Shown piece by piece: positions 22,720-31,130 of a stretch of 64,000 nucleotides of DNA (position 1 is the stretch's first letter; every line of letters starts with the position of its first letter). The notes beneath the pieces are model-generated. The model was not told the origin of the DNA, ran no database searches, and saw only the letters and a program-made list of their open reading frames with translations. Position numbers and translations under genes: made by a program. This DNA is from an uncultured Alphaproteobacteria bacterium (lineage in GTDB: Bacteria > Pseudomonadota > Alphaproteobacteria > UBA3830): positions 44,609-108,608 of the forward strand of contig CALXQM010000021.1 in assembly GCA_944390765.1 (NCBI GenBank), read 5' to 3'.

Positions 22720-23869
22720 TAGTTTTTCCTGTTAATGTATTTAATAATTTTTCTCTCGAATATCCATTTAATAAAAGTATTTTAGATATCTCTGTAAACA
22801 GTTCTTTCCATGCTAAACAATAAGCTCCTTTATTCTTAAAACCATTTTTAGAACTATAACGTTCTAAAATTCCTCCGCCTCCCCTACATACATATTTAAA
22901 ATAACAACTTTCACATTCTAAAGGAATATATTCATATGCAGAATTTATTTCATCGAATATTTTTAAATTAAATATTTCCAAGAAACTATCAAAATATATA
23001 TTTTTATTTGTATCCATGAAATCATTACCTATAGAAAACAATTCATCTGCAGGAGAAACATCACCATTAGTATAAACAGTAATAGTTGGAATTGAATTTA
23101 TACAGTTTTTAAATCCAAATTCTAAATTAGAGGCTTTGCCCAATAATGCATTGATTATACTATCGAAAATACGAATATAAACACTATAATCATTATATTC
23201 AAACCAAAGTTTTAACCATTTTTTTAAATAGATACTGATACTGTTAACATATTGTATAGAAGGTATTGTATCTTTAGTATAATCTCTTAATAATATATCT
23301 ATGTGCTTTATTCCTAGCTCTTGAATTATATATGTAAAAATATCGTGCGGAGAAAAATTAGGATCTGCAACTATAAGTAAACCTGGATAAAGATTCTCTG
23401 ATAAACATAATTTAATATTTTTATCTACAATATTAAAACTACCTTTACCATTCTTCAATTTTCTATGAATATTTTGATATTTCTTAGGTCCATCAATACT
23501 AATTCCTAAATGTATCTTATAATATTTGAAAATTTCTATCCACTCTCTATCTATCAATATACCATTACTTTGTAAGATTAGTTCAAATGGAATGTTTAAA
23601 TATTTCTTTATATAATCACAAATACTACAAAACTGTTTTTTATTTATACATAACGGTTCTCCTCCATGTAAAGAAAACATTATATTATCAATTTTTGATA
23701 TATTATTATACTCCATAATACGTTGACACAATTTCTCTATAGTGTCTAATTGGATATATGTAGGACGAGGTTTGTGTTTAGATATAATATTTCTGAAATA
23801 ATAGCAATAATCACATTTTAATGGACATGCTTCCGAAATTTTTAAGATAATATTAAAATTAGAGCTCAT
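22709..23869 (-). CDS. Radical SAM/SPASM peptide maturase (resembles three-residue-cyclophane-forming enzymes)
   Basis: This 386-residue cytoplasmic enzyme has the radical SAM CxxxCxxC cluster site at Cys15, Cys19 and Cys22 (CPLKCDYC) and the GGEP SAM-binding motif at 69-72. The C-terminal SPASM region has Cys256, Cys319, Cys322, Cys328 and Cys351 in the order CESCYFKYVC, RGGGG, ERYSSKNGF and AYC, a pattern characteristic of peptide-modifying SPASM enzymes such as the XyeB/GrrM/FxsB group, which crosslink an aromatic residue to a residue two positions later. It lies between a small Trp/Lys-tailed precursor-like gene and an exported peptidase. The maturase class is well supported; the exact chemistry is inferred. 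Confidence 0.85.
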   Translation of the reverse strand: MSSNFNIILKISEACPLKCDYCYYFRNIISKHKPRPTYIQLDTIEKLCQRIMEYNNISKIDNIMFSLHGGEPLCINKKQFCSICDYIKKYLNIPFELILQSNGILIDREWIEIFKYYKIHLGISIDGPKKYQNIHRKLKNGKGSFNIVDKNIKLCLSENLYPGLLIVADPNFSPHDIFTYIIQELGIKHIDILLRDYTKDTIPSIQYVNSISIYLKKWLKLWFEYNDYSVYIRIFDSIINALLGKASNLEFGFKNCINSIPTITVYTNGDVSPADELFSIGNDFMDTNKNIYFDSFLEIFNLKIFDEINSAYEYIPLECESCYFKYVCRGGGGILERYSSKNGFKNKGAYCLAWKELFTEISKILLLNGYSREKLLNTLTGKTNEN

Positions 23870-23894
23870 AATTTCTTCAAATTATATTCCTATA

Positions 23895-23918
23895 TAAAAA
23901 GGGAGAAACATTTCTCCC
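23895..23918 (-). terminator. Attenuator/terminator between the precursor-like gene and the radical SAM gene
   Basis: On the minus strand GGGAGAAA pairs with TTTCTCCC across a two-base turn (23901-23918), followed by five T (23896-23900). It sits 11 bases after the precursor stop codon. A leaky terminator here would let the small upstream gene be made in excess of the enzymes, a common design in peptide natural-product operons. Confidence 0.8.
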
Positions 23919-23928
23919 TCTAAATTAT

Positions 23929-24297
23929 TTACCAATGTATTGATTTTCCCCAGATAGTTTTTTTCCAACCTCTTTTCCCTTCCTCTATTGAGTGGAAAAG
24001 AACCTTATTTCCAATATTATTTTTCAGCTCTTTAATGTCAATTACTAAGGAATTTAAAAAAATATTTAAATCTAATGAATCATTATTTAGTTGATATAAT
24101 GGCAATTGTTCCTTTATTGCTTGTGATAGAGTAATGTTACTAGAAATATTCTGTTTTTCAAATAAATTAGGAAAACTTTCGTTTAATTTTACTTTTTCAT
24201 GAACTATGTTCATATTATCAGTTACTAGTTCATTAATAATATCTCCACTACTAATGTAATATATACAAATGGATATTCCTACTATTATTTTCTTCAT
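23929..24297 (-). CDS. Candidate RiPP precursor with signal peptide and W-x-K tail
   Basis: This 122-residue protein resembles no family I know. It starts with a Sec-like signal (MKKIIVGISICIYYISSGDI), has an acidic, Asn/Leu-rich leader, and ends with a basic aromatic tail from about residue 108: GKRGWKKTIWGKSIHW. That tail contains W111-K-K113 and W116-G-K118, both fitting the aromatic-x-x triads modified by cyclophane-forming radical SAM enzymes; F101-H-S103 is a further possible triad. A strong AAAGGAG box precedes the ATG. It is the first gene of the locus and is separated from the maturase by a hairpin. The precursor role is inferred from tail composition and context. Confidence 0.65.
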   Translation of the reverse strand: MKKIIVGISICIYYISSGDIINELVTDNMNIVHEKVKLNESFPNLFEKQNISSNITLSQAIKEQLPLYQLNNDSLDLNIFLNSLVIDIKELKNNIGNKVLFHSIEEGKRGWKKTIWGKSIHW

Positions 24298-24363
24298 ATT
24301 GAGCTCCTTTCATGTCAACAATAATTCTATCTTGACAAATTCAAAACTTAATTGCAATATTTT

Positions 24364-24379
24364 TTACGATTTATCGTAA
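24364..24379. promoter_or_regulatory. Perfect 16-bp inverted repeat, candidate operator
   Basis: TTACGAT, two T, then ATCGTAA forms a perfect dyad in the 238-base divergent gap between the precursor-like gene and the XRE regulator. It lies about 67 bases upstream of the precursor start codon. The same half-site recurs at 24471. Confidence 0.55.
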
Positions 24380-24470
24380 TATTTTTTAATATTTTTACTA
24401 TTTTAAATCATTTAACTCATTAAAAATCAATATATTTTATTTTTATATTAATAATATAAACACAATTTTA

Positions 24471-24486
24471 TTACGATATATAATAA
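24471..24486. promoter_or_regulatory. Second, imperfect copy of the dyad over the regulator's -10 box
   Basis: TTACGAT, AT, ATAATAA repeats the operator layout of 24364-24379 with two mismatches in the right arm. It covers a TATAAT hexamer at 24479-24484 that would serve as the -10 box for the divergent regulator gene. This placement fits autorepression. Confidence 0.45.
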
Positions 24487-24515
24487 TGGATAACAAATTC
24501 TTTTGTTTTTATTCT

Positions 24516-24533
24516 ATTATCCGGGTGGATAAT
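24516..24533. promoter_or_regulatory. Perfect inverted repeat overlapping the regulator's ribosome-binding site
   Basis: ATTATCC, GGGT, GGATAAT is a perfect 7-base dyad ending two bases before the regulator's ATG at 24536 and includes the GGGTGG ribosome-binding segment. It could act as an RNA hairpin limiting translation or as a further DNA site. Confidence 0.4.
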
Positions 24534-24535
24534 TC

Positions 24536-24745
24536 ATGATTACAAGCAATTTAAAATGTCTTATGTCACAAAAGAAAATTACCATAAGTAGATTAGCTGA
24601 AGAATCTAGATTATCTCCTGATACTATCGCAAGAATCAGACGTTCAAAAAAAATTGGAGAATGTAAATTAAATACACTTGAAAAAATCGCAAAAGTTCTG
24701 AACTGTAGAATAAAAGACCTGTTTGAAGAAGAAAAAGACTATTAA
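24536..24745 (+). CDS. XRE/Cro-type helix-turn-helix regulator
   Basis: This 69-residue DNA-binding protein is the only plus-strand gene in the first 26 kb. The HTH runs from about residue 16 to 50: ISRLAEESRLSPDTIARIRR then CKLNTLEKIAKVLNC, as in small phage-like Cro/YozG repressors. It is transcribed away from the RiPP-like locus across a 238-base gap with matching palindromes. A regulatory role over that locus is inferred from this arrangement. It lacks a ligand-binding domain. Confidence 0.85.
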   Translation: MITSNLKCLMSQKKITISRLAEESRLSPDTIARIRRSKKIGECKLNTLEKIAKVLNCRIKDLFEEEKDY

Positions 24746-24777
24746 CTATGAGTTTTTATTATAGAATTCTTTAAATA

Positions 24778-25521
24778 TCAATTACTTTTATTAATTATAC
24801 TCGAGTAATATTGTCTAGCTCTTTCTAAATCTGATGCGGTATCGATACTAATCGGTGAAGGTTTATCTAAAACAGAAATACCTATTGTCATATTATTTTC
24901 TAGTGCTCTTAATTGCTCTAATTTTTCTGTTTTTTCCAATAAACTCTGCGGTAAATTCACAAATCGCTCGAGAGATTCCGATTTAAAACAATAAATACCA
25001 ACATGATTATAATAAGGACCATTATATGGAATAACTGAACGACTAAAATATAGTGCTTTCCCACTTTTTGATGAAGTAAAAGAAATTACTGGTTTTACTG
25101 TACTGCTTAATTTATAAGATTCATCAGTAATCAAAGTCGCTAATGTTGAAATATCATAATCCGATTCTTTTACTATTCTATCTGCCTCTCTGATAAATAC
25201 AGGATCTATAAAAGGCAAATCTCCTTGTAAATTGATTATATATTTATATTTCTGTTTAACATCAAAAATTTTCCAAGCTGCATATATTCTATCTGTTCCC
25301 GAAGGTAAATTGGGATCAGTTAATATTGCTGTGCCACCTAATTCATTTATAACATTTTTTACTTCATTATTGTCACACGCTACAATTACATCTCCTATTC
25401 TTGCTCTAATTGCAGATTCATAAACGTGTACAATCATTGGCTGTCCGCCTATATCTTCCATAATTTTACCAGGCAATCTAGTTGATGATAAGCGTGCAGG
25501 AATAATAATTAATGTATCCAT
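24778..25521 (-). CDS. kdsB: 3-deoxy-manno-octulosonate cytidylyltransferase (CMP-KDO synthetase)
   Basis: This 247-residue cytoplasmic enzyme activates KDO with CTP for lipopolysaccharide core synthesis. The N-terminal nucleotide-binding signature IIPARLSSTRLPGK, the NLQGDLPFIDP motif and the YNHVGIYCFK segment are conserved. Length is normal. Convergent with the upstream XRE gene, it stands alone, followed upstream by tRNA-Leu and obgE. Confidence 0.95.
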   Translation of the reverse strand: MDTLIIIPARLSSTRLPGKIMEDIGGQPMIVHVYESAIRARIGDVIVACDNNEVKNVINELGGTAILTDPNLPSGTDRIYAAWKIFDVKQKYKYIINLQGDLPFIDPVFIREADRIVKESDYDISTLATLITDESYKLSSTVKPVISFTSSKSGKALYFSRSVIPYNGPYYNHVGIYCFKSESLERFVNLPQSLLEKTEKLEQLRALENNMTIGISVLDKPSPISIDTASDLERARQYYSSIINKSN

Positions 25522-25541
25522 ATTATTTCCAAACTTTATAA

Positions 25542-25628
25542 TGGTGCGGTCGAGAAGACTTGAACTTCCACGAAATTTCTTTCATAGCGACCTCAACGCT
25601 ACGCGTCTACCAGTTCCGCCACGACCGC
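25542..25628 (-). tRNA. tRNA-Leu (GAG)
   Basis: The reverse complement begins GCGGTCGTGGCGGAACTGG and ends CGACCGCACCA. The acceptor GCGGTCG pairs with CGACCGC, and the stem TAGCG/CGCTA encloses TTGAGGT (anticodon GAG). A long variable arm follows, as in class II leucine tRNAs. CCA is encoded. Confidence 0.93.
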
Positions 25629-25689
25629 ATTCACAAGATGCAAATTATCATATTAAATAAAAAACATCAATAAAGTTTAAATTACATAA

Positions 25690-26709
25690 TTACACTAAGT
25701 TTATAGAATCAGTATTATAATATTTCTTTTTTAAATCAGATGCGGCTTCTAATACTTTTGTTAATCTTATATCAGGATTAATTGCCGAAATAAAAAAAAC
25801 TTTTTTCTTGTATTTTTTTTGAAAGATATGCTTTAAATTAGTTATTATATTATTATCAATGATATCCACTTTATTAAAAACGATAATTTCAGGTTTTTCT
25901 TTCATTTTTGGATTATATAATTCCAATTCTGTTCTAATTCTTTCATATGCATTAATTGGATCATTTTGGCTAATATCTATTAAATGAATTAATCCGAAAC
26001 ATCTTTCTGTATGGGCTAAGAATTTATCTCCCAGACCTTTTCCTGCATGTGCCCCTTCAATAAGTCCTGGAATATCTGCTAACACAAATTCATATCCATG
26101 ATTTCTTACTACACCAAGTTGAGGGATTAATGTAGTAAATGGGTAATCAGCAATTTTAGGTTTCGCTTTTGTCGTAACTGATAAAAACGTAGATTTACCA
26201 GCATTTGGCATACCGATTAAGGCAATATCTGCTATTAATTTTAACTGTAACCAAACCCACAACTGTTCTCCTAATGTACCTTTATCAGCTCTTCTTGGTG
26301 CTTGATTAACGGATGATTTAAATCTTGTATTGCCTCTTCCTCCTTCGCCCCCTCTAGCAATTAGAACCTTTTGTCCCTCTTTAGTTATATCAGCCAGTGA
26401 AATTTCTCCGAATTCATCTAAAATTTCTGTTCCGACTGGAACTTTTAAAATGAGATCATCTCCTTTTGCGCCATAACAGTTTGCTCCTCGACCATTTTCT
26501 CCTTTTTTTGCTTTAAAATGCTGCTGATAACGATAGTCTATTAGTGTATTTAGATGTGAACTTCCAACAAAATAAATATCTCCTCCTTTCCCGCCATCTC
26601 CTCCATCAGGTCCGCCATACTCTAAAAACTTTTCATGACGAAAGCTAAGACAGCCATTTCCACCATCACCCGCCTTCAAAAAAATCTTTGCTTTATCCAA
26701 AAATTTCAT
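25690..26709 (-). CDS. obgE: GTPase ObgE/CgtA
   Basis: This 339-residue essential GTPase helps assemble the 50S ribosomal subunit. The glycine-rich Obg domain covers about residues 1-158 (KAGDGGNGCLSFRHEKF, GGPDGGDGGKGGD). The G domain has GMPNAGKST, DIPGLIEGAH and NKVDI. Length is normal for the shorter alphaproteobacterial forms. It is the last gene of the long minus-strand run, with trcR diverging from it. Confidence 0.96.
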   Translation of the reverse strand: MKFLDKAKIFLKAGDGGNGCLSFRHEKFLEYGGPDGGDGGKGGDIYFVGSSHLNTLIDYRYQQHFKAKKGENGRGANCYGAKGDDLILKVPVGTEILDEFGEISLADITKEGQKVLIARGGEGGRGNTRFKSSVNQAPRRADKGTLGEQLWVWLQLKLIADIALIGMPNAGKSTFLSVTTKAKPKIADYPFTTLIPQLGVVRNHGYEFVLADIPGLIEGAHAGKGLGDKFLAHTERCFGLIHLIDISQNDPINAYERIRTELELYNPKMKEKPEIIVFNKVDIIDNNIITNLKHIFQKKYKKKVFFISAINPDIRLTKVLEAASDLKKKYYNTDSINLV

Positions 26710-26841
26710 TTATTAACCATATTATCAGGATAATAATTATAACATAAAAGGAAAATAAATTACATTTAGCTATTAACTTATAGTTATTGAGATTTATAAA
26801 TAAAAGTTATAGAATAATCTAATATTTGGAGTTAATTCATT

Positions 26842-27378
26842 ATGACTAATCTTATTATGCCTAAAGGTACGGCAGTTTGGCTAATTGAGAATACAGCTTT
26901 AACTTTTGAGCAAATAGCTCAATTTTGTGATTTACATATACTTGAAGTTCAAGCTTTAGCAGATGAACAGTCAGAGTCTAATATAATAGGGGTTAATCCA
27001 ATTGATCTAGGACAATTAACAAAAGAGGAAATCGAAAGATGTACAAATGATCCTCAGGCCAGATTAATGAAATGTACTGATAAATTTCCTGAACTAAAAA
27101 AGATTAAGTCAAAAAGAAAGTATATTCCGTTATTAAAACGTAGAGAGCGTCCTGATGCAATTGCATGGTTGATAAAATTTTATCCAGATATGAGCGATGC
27201 CGTTATAGCATCTTTAATCTCAACTACTAAGAATACAGTGGCCTCCGTTAGAGAGAAAGCTCAGTCTCGCATGGGGGAATTTAAGCCAAGAGACCCTGTA
27301 TTACTAGGATTTTGTACTCAAATTGAATTGGATAATGTTTTAATGAATTATAAGAATGCAGATAAAAGTATAAAATAA
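26842..27378 (+). CDS. trcR: Cell cycle transcriptional regulator TrcR (DUF1013)
   Basis: This 178-residue protein matches the DUF1013/TrcR family found almost only in alphaproteobacteria. The conserved start MPKGTAVWLIENTALTFEQI and the middle RPDAIAWLIKFYPDMSDA segment are clear; both halves look like helix-turn-helix units. In Caulobacter the family is linked to cell-cycle transcription. A GGAG box lies 8 bases before the ATG. It begins the plus-strand region and overlaps the next gene by one base. Confidence 0.88.
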   Translation: MTNLIMPKGTAVWLIENTALTFEQIAQFCDLHILEVQALADEQSESNIIGVNPIDLGQLTKEEIERCTNDPQARLMKCTDKFPELKKIKSKRKYIPLLKRRERPDAIAWLIKFYPDMSDAVIASLISTTKNTVASVREKAQSRMGEFKPRDPVLLGFCTQIELDNVLMNYKNADKSIK

Positions 27379-27971
27379 TGCTAACGATTATAGTATTTGC
27401 TCTTATTACATTTTTTTTAATTATCAAATTAAATAATATAATTGGTATTAGTATTGGTTTTAAAATAGAAAAAGAAAATCTAAGAGATTTTGCAAAAGAA
27501 GAAATAAAGGAGGTTATAACATTAGATAGTAAAGTTCAATTAATAAAAAAACATTATAAGTCGTTTGACTTAGACGATTTTTTACAAAAAGCTCAAAAAG
27601 TATTTGAAATTATATTTAAAGCTTACGCTCAGGAAGATAAACATATTCTAAAGGATTTATTAGCACCTAGAACCTATAAAGCCTTTACTATGGCTATAGA
27701 TGATAGAAAGAAAAGGCATGAAACATTAGAAGGAAGTATTGAATCATTTTCAAAGATTGAACTCTTAGATGCTGAAATTGCAGATGATAATATACTTGCT
27801 ACAGTCAAATTTGTTACTCAACAATGTACAGTCTTAAAAGGAAATGATGGAAAAATATTAGAGGGTGGTACTGAATTCGTTGAAACTCATACTGATGTAT
27901 GGGTATTTTCTAGACCTATATCATCAAATAACAATAGATGGTTATTATATGAAATAAAATCAGAGGATTAA
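27378..27971 (+). CDS. Tim44-like domain membrane protein
   Basis: This 197-residue protein has an N-terminal membrane anchor (about residues 2-20, LTIIVFALITFFLIIKL), a basic linker, and a C-terminal Tim44/TimA-like domain from about 55, including FEIIFKAYAQEDKHILKDLL and the TDVWVFSR ending. Such proteins occur widely in alphaproteobacteria and relate to the mitochondrial import motor part Tim44; their bacterial role is still poorly defined. It sits between trcR and trmL with overlap or zero spacing, indicating an operon. Confidence 0.85.
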   Translation: MLTIIVFALITFFLIIKLNNIIGISIGFKIEKENLRDFAKEEIKEVITLDSKVQLIKKHYKSFDLDDFLQKAQKVFEIIFKAYAQEDKHILKDLLAPRTYKAFTMAIDDRKKRHETLEGSIESFSKIELLDAEIADDNILATVKFVTQQCTVLKGNDGKILEGGTEFVETHTDVWVFSRPISSNNNRWLLYEIKSED

Positions 27972-28433
27972 TTGTTACAACTTGCAATATATCATCCTCA
28001 GATACCTCAAAATACAGGTACATTATTAAGATTGGTATCCTGTCTTGGAATTCATTTAGATATTATACGCCCGTTAGGATTTATATTCAGTAGTAAAAAA
28101 TTAAAAAGAGCTGGAATGGACTATATATCGACAGCAGATTATGAAATACATGATTCTTTTCAGCATTTTTTTAATAAATATAAAAATCGTCGTATTATTG
28201 CTATGGAAGCAAATCAATGTTCTATAGCGCATAATAAATTTCGTTATTTAAAGGACGATATTCTAGTTGTGGGTTCAGAACACTATGGATTTTTATCTGA
28301 AGATTTAAAGCAATTTTCAGAAACAGTAAAAATTCCAATGATGCCTAATCGCCGTTCAATTAATATGGCAATTTCAGCATCTATGATTTTAGGTGAGGCT
28401 ATGTCTCAATTAAATATTTTCCCAGAATTATAA
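27972..28433 (+). CDS. trmL: tRNA (cytidine/uridine-34 2'-O)-methyltransferase TrmL
   Basis: This 153-residue SPOUT methyltransferase modifies the wobble base of leucine tRNAs. Conserved segments: IYHPQIPQNTGTLLRL near the N-terminus, VVGSEHYGFL in the middle and IPMMPNRRSINMAISASMI in the C-terminal trefoil knot. The start is a TTG immediately after the Tim44-like stop codon, with no spacer. Two leucine tRNAs in the window are potential substrates. Confidence 0.93.
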   Translation: MLQLAIYHPQIPQNTGTLLRLVSCLGIHLDIIRPLGFIFSSKKLKRAGMDYISTADYEIHDSFQHFFNKYKNRRIIAMEANQCSIAHNKFRYLKDDILVVGSEHYGFLSEDLKQFSETVKIPMMPNRRSINMAISASMILGEAMSQLNIFPEL

Positions 28434-28501
28434 TCTATATTAAGTTTTTGATTACTAATCACATATATAATATTTTTAGTGAGATATACAGAGAAATATT
28501 T

Positions 28502-29971
28502 ATGGAATACCCAAAAATTGGACAAATTCTTATGAATAAAGGAATTCTATCAAAAGAACAAATTATTTTTATAGAAAACCAAAAGTCTGATAAATTATTT
28601 GGGCAAAAAGCTATAGACTTAGGATTCATTAATGAAGAAATTCTATTAGATGTATTATCAGAAATTTATCGAGTAGAAGTTGTAAATCTTGAATTTTCAT
28701 ATATAAGTCAAGAAACTTTAAACCTATTACCTAGCCAAATTACTTTTGATTACTATGCAATTCCGTTTTTTGCAAACAATCAAATAGTAAAAGTAGCTAT
28801 AACAGATCCAGGAAATCTTATTGCTATCGATAAAATACGTAACGCAATCAAAAACAGAAAAGTGATGTTTTACTTAGCTAAAAAAAATGAAATTTTATAT
28901 TTTTTAGAAATTATAAAGAGTAAAAAATATGAAATAGAACAAGATCCAATATTGAAGTTAAATAAAATTATTTTCGATGCATTAGAACTTAAAGCTAGTG
29001 ATATTCATTTTGAGACTCAAGAAAATTATATAAGAATAAGATTTAGAATAGATGGAATTTTAACAGTAACACATAGTATAGATAAAGAATCTTGGCTGAG
29101 AATAAGAACAAGATTAAAAATTATTTCTAATTTAGATATTACAGAAAATAGAAAGCCTCAAAGTGGTCATACTCGTATTTATTTAGCAGGGAAAACTGTA
29201 GATTTACGTATTTCTACTCATCCAGGAATTTTTGGAGAAAATATTGTTTTAAGGATATTCGATTTATCATTAGGTGTAAAAAATTTGTCAGACTTAAACT
29301 TTAATTATGATGACTTTAAATGGCTTAAAAATATAATATCTTCTCCTAATGGAATTTTTCTTATTATTGGGCCAACTGGCTCGGGGAAAACAACTACTCT
29401 TTACGCTTTACTAAAAGAAATAAATTCATCAAATCTAAATATTATGACATTAGAAGATCCAGTAGAATATCAAATCGAAGGGATAAGGCAATTAGATTTA
29501 CAGGATGAAGGAATCATAAGTTTTGCTGATGGTATTAAATCAATACTTAGACAAGATCCCGATATTATATTGATCGGTGAAATTAGAGATGAATCAACTG
29601 CCTCCATGGCTGTAAGAGCCGCACTTACGGGTAGACTGGTTATAGCGACATTACATGCTTCTTCTCCATATGAAGGATTACGTAGACTGATGGATTTAGG
29701 ATTAAGGTTATCAGATTTTTTACCTTCATTGCTTGGGTTCTTCTCGCAAAGACTAGTTCGTTATAAGAAAGAAAATATATACTCTGGGCGATTCCCGATA
29801 ACAGAATATATAGCGTTTAATGAACAAATAAAAATTAAATTACTTAAATACAATGACATTTTAAATTTTAAATTAGACCAAACATTTAAGCAATCCGCAG
29901 AAATAGCATTAAATAACCGTTTAACCGATGTAAAAGAAATAAGAAGAGTCTTTGGTCATGAATATATTTAA
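28502..29971 (+). CDS. Type II secretion/type IV pilus assembly ATPase (GspE/PilB family)
   Basis: This cytoplasmic hexameric ATPase powers pseudopilus or pilus assembly. The MshEN-type N-terminal domain (about residues 1-130) is followed by the core: Walker A GPTGSGKTTTLYA, the Asp box TLEDPVEY, and the Walker B region DPDIILIGEIRD with TGRLVIATLHAS. The four-cysteine zinc insert usual in GspE/PilB is missing: QRLVRYKKENIYSGRFPITEY runs straight through. I start at the ATG at 28502 (MEYPKIGQIL); an upstream TTG at 28448 would add 18 poorly fitting residues. It overlaps the next gene. Confidence 0.9.
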   Translation: MEYPKIGQILMNKGILSKEQIIFIENQKSDKLFGQKAIDLGFINEEILLDVLSEIYRVEVVNLEFSYISQETLNLLPSQITFDYYAIPFFANNQIVKVAITDPGNLIAIDKIRNAIKNRKVMFYLAKKNEILYFLEIIKSKKYEIEQDPILKLNKIIFDALELKASDIHFETQENYIRIRFRIDGILTVTHSIDKESWLRIRTRLKIISNLDITENRKPQSGHTRIYLAGKTVDLRISTHPGIFGENIVLRIFDLSLGVKNLSDLNFNYDDFKWLKNIISSPNGIFLIIGPTGSGKTTTLYALLKEINSSNLNIMTLEDPVEYQIEGIRQLDLQDEGIISFADGIKSILRQDPDIILIGEIRDESTASMAVRAALTGRLVIATLHASSPYEGLRRLMDLGLRLSDFLPSLLGFFSQRLVRYKKENIYSGRFPITEYIAFNEQIKIKLLKYNDILNFKLDQTFKQSAEIALNNRLTDVKEIRRVFGHEYI

Positions 29972-31130
29972 GTACAAAGCTATATATAAAAATGGAGATG
30001 AAAAATCTGGTATCGTTTCAGCAAATGATACATATGAAGCGTATCATAAAATATGTAATAAAAAACTTTTCCCTATTAATGTATCTAGAATTTACAAAAT
30101 CTCATCTAAAATAAATATAGAAGAAATTTTAATGTTTTTTTTACACATCGATTTTCAGTTAAAATGTGGAGTTAAAATAAATGAAGCTATAGATAGTTTT
30201 ATAGATAGTCATACTAACAATGTACTTAATGTAAAGCTTTTAGAAATTTCTGAATCTTTAAAATCTGGGAAATCTTTAGGGGAATCTTTTGAAAGCTCAA
30301 TTTTTGATCAAACAATAATAGATCTTATAAATGCGGCTGAAAAAACAGGAAATATTTCTGAAATTATTACAAATATATTATATTTTTTTAAACTAAAAAC
30401 CACTTGGAAACATAAAGTTAAATCCGTTCTAGCATATCCCTTATTTATAACTTTTTCAGCAATTATTATTATGTGGTTTTGTATAGTATTTTTAGGGCCA
30501 CAGGTCGTTTATTTTACACAAAATTATACAAATAAAAATATTCCGTTATTAACAAGTATAGCTGTTGATTTTTTTCCTTATTTGTTTGCTATATGTATTG
30601 GTCTATTATGCATATTTTTGATATTAGCTATTATGTTTTCAATATCTAATCGGTGGAAGAGAACACTATATAACTCATTATTAAAAATTCCTAAAATAGG
30701 ATGTATTTTAAAAACAGTTGCGATTTGGCAATTTTGTAAGATTCTACAAATAAGTTTAACGGCCCATTTAGATTTTATTAATGCAATGGAACTTAGTATT
30801 AAATCTATTCATTATGAAACGTTAAAAGAAGATTTTATTAATATAAAAACGAAAATTTTATGTGGATACAAAATATTTGAAGCATTTTCAGAGTCAAAAT
30901 ATATTCCTTCTAATATAATAACTGCAATTTATGTAGGGGAAGAAGGAAATAATTTACCTGAAACTCTACTTCATATTTCGGATGAATTATACAAAGATAC
31001 TATATCTAAATTAGAAACGTTGGGAAAATCATTAGGTATTGAATTAACACTTATAACCGGTGGAATTTTCATATTTATTTTATACAGTTTATTTTACCCG
31101 CTTTATAGTTATGTGGAAATTGTTGAATGA
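29958..31130 (+). CDS. Type II secretion/type IV pilus inner-membrane platform protein (GspF/PilC family)
   Basis: This membrane protein of about 390 residues has two GspF domains, each with a helical bundle and a membrane helix. Signatures include FKYKAIYKNGDEKSG at the N-terminus, the LKSGKSLGESFE segment, and GEEGNNLPETLLHIS near the C-terminus. Membrane helices lie near residues 165-185, 210-235 and 360-385. The ATG at 29958 lies within the ATPase gene (14-base overlap). It anchors the assembly machine and contacts the ATPase. Confidence 0.9.
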   Translation: MNIFKYKAIYKNGDEKSGIVSANDTYEAYHKICNKKLFPINVSRIYKISSKINIEEILMFFLHIDFQLKCGVKINEAIDSFIDSHTNNVLNVKLLEISESLKSGKSLGESFESSIFDQTIIDLINAAEKTGNISEIITNILYFFKLKTTWKHKVKSVLAYPLFITFSAIIIMWFCIVFLGPQVVYFTQNYTNKNIPLLTSIAVDFFPYLFAICIGLLCIFLILAIMFSISNRWKRTLYNSLLKIPKIGCILKTVAIWQFCKILQISLTAHLDFINAMELSIKSIHYETLKEDFINIKTKILCGYKIFEAFSESKYIPSNIITAIYVGEEGNNLPETLLHISDELYKDTISKLETLGKSLGIELTLITGGIFIFILYSLFYPLYSYVEIVE

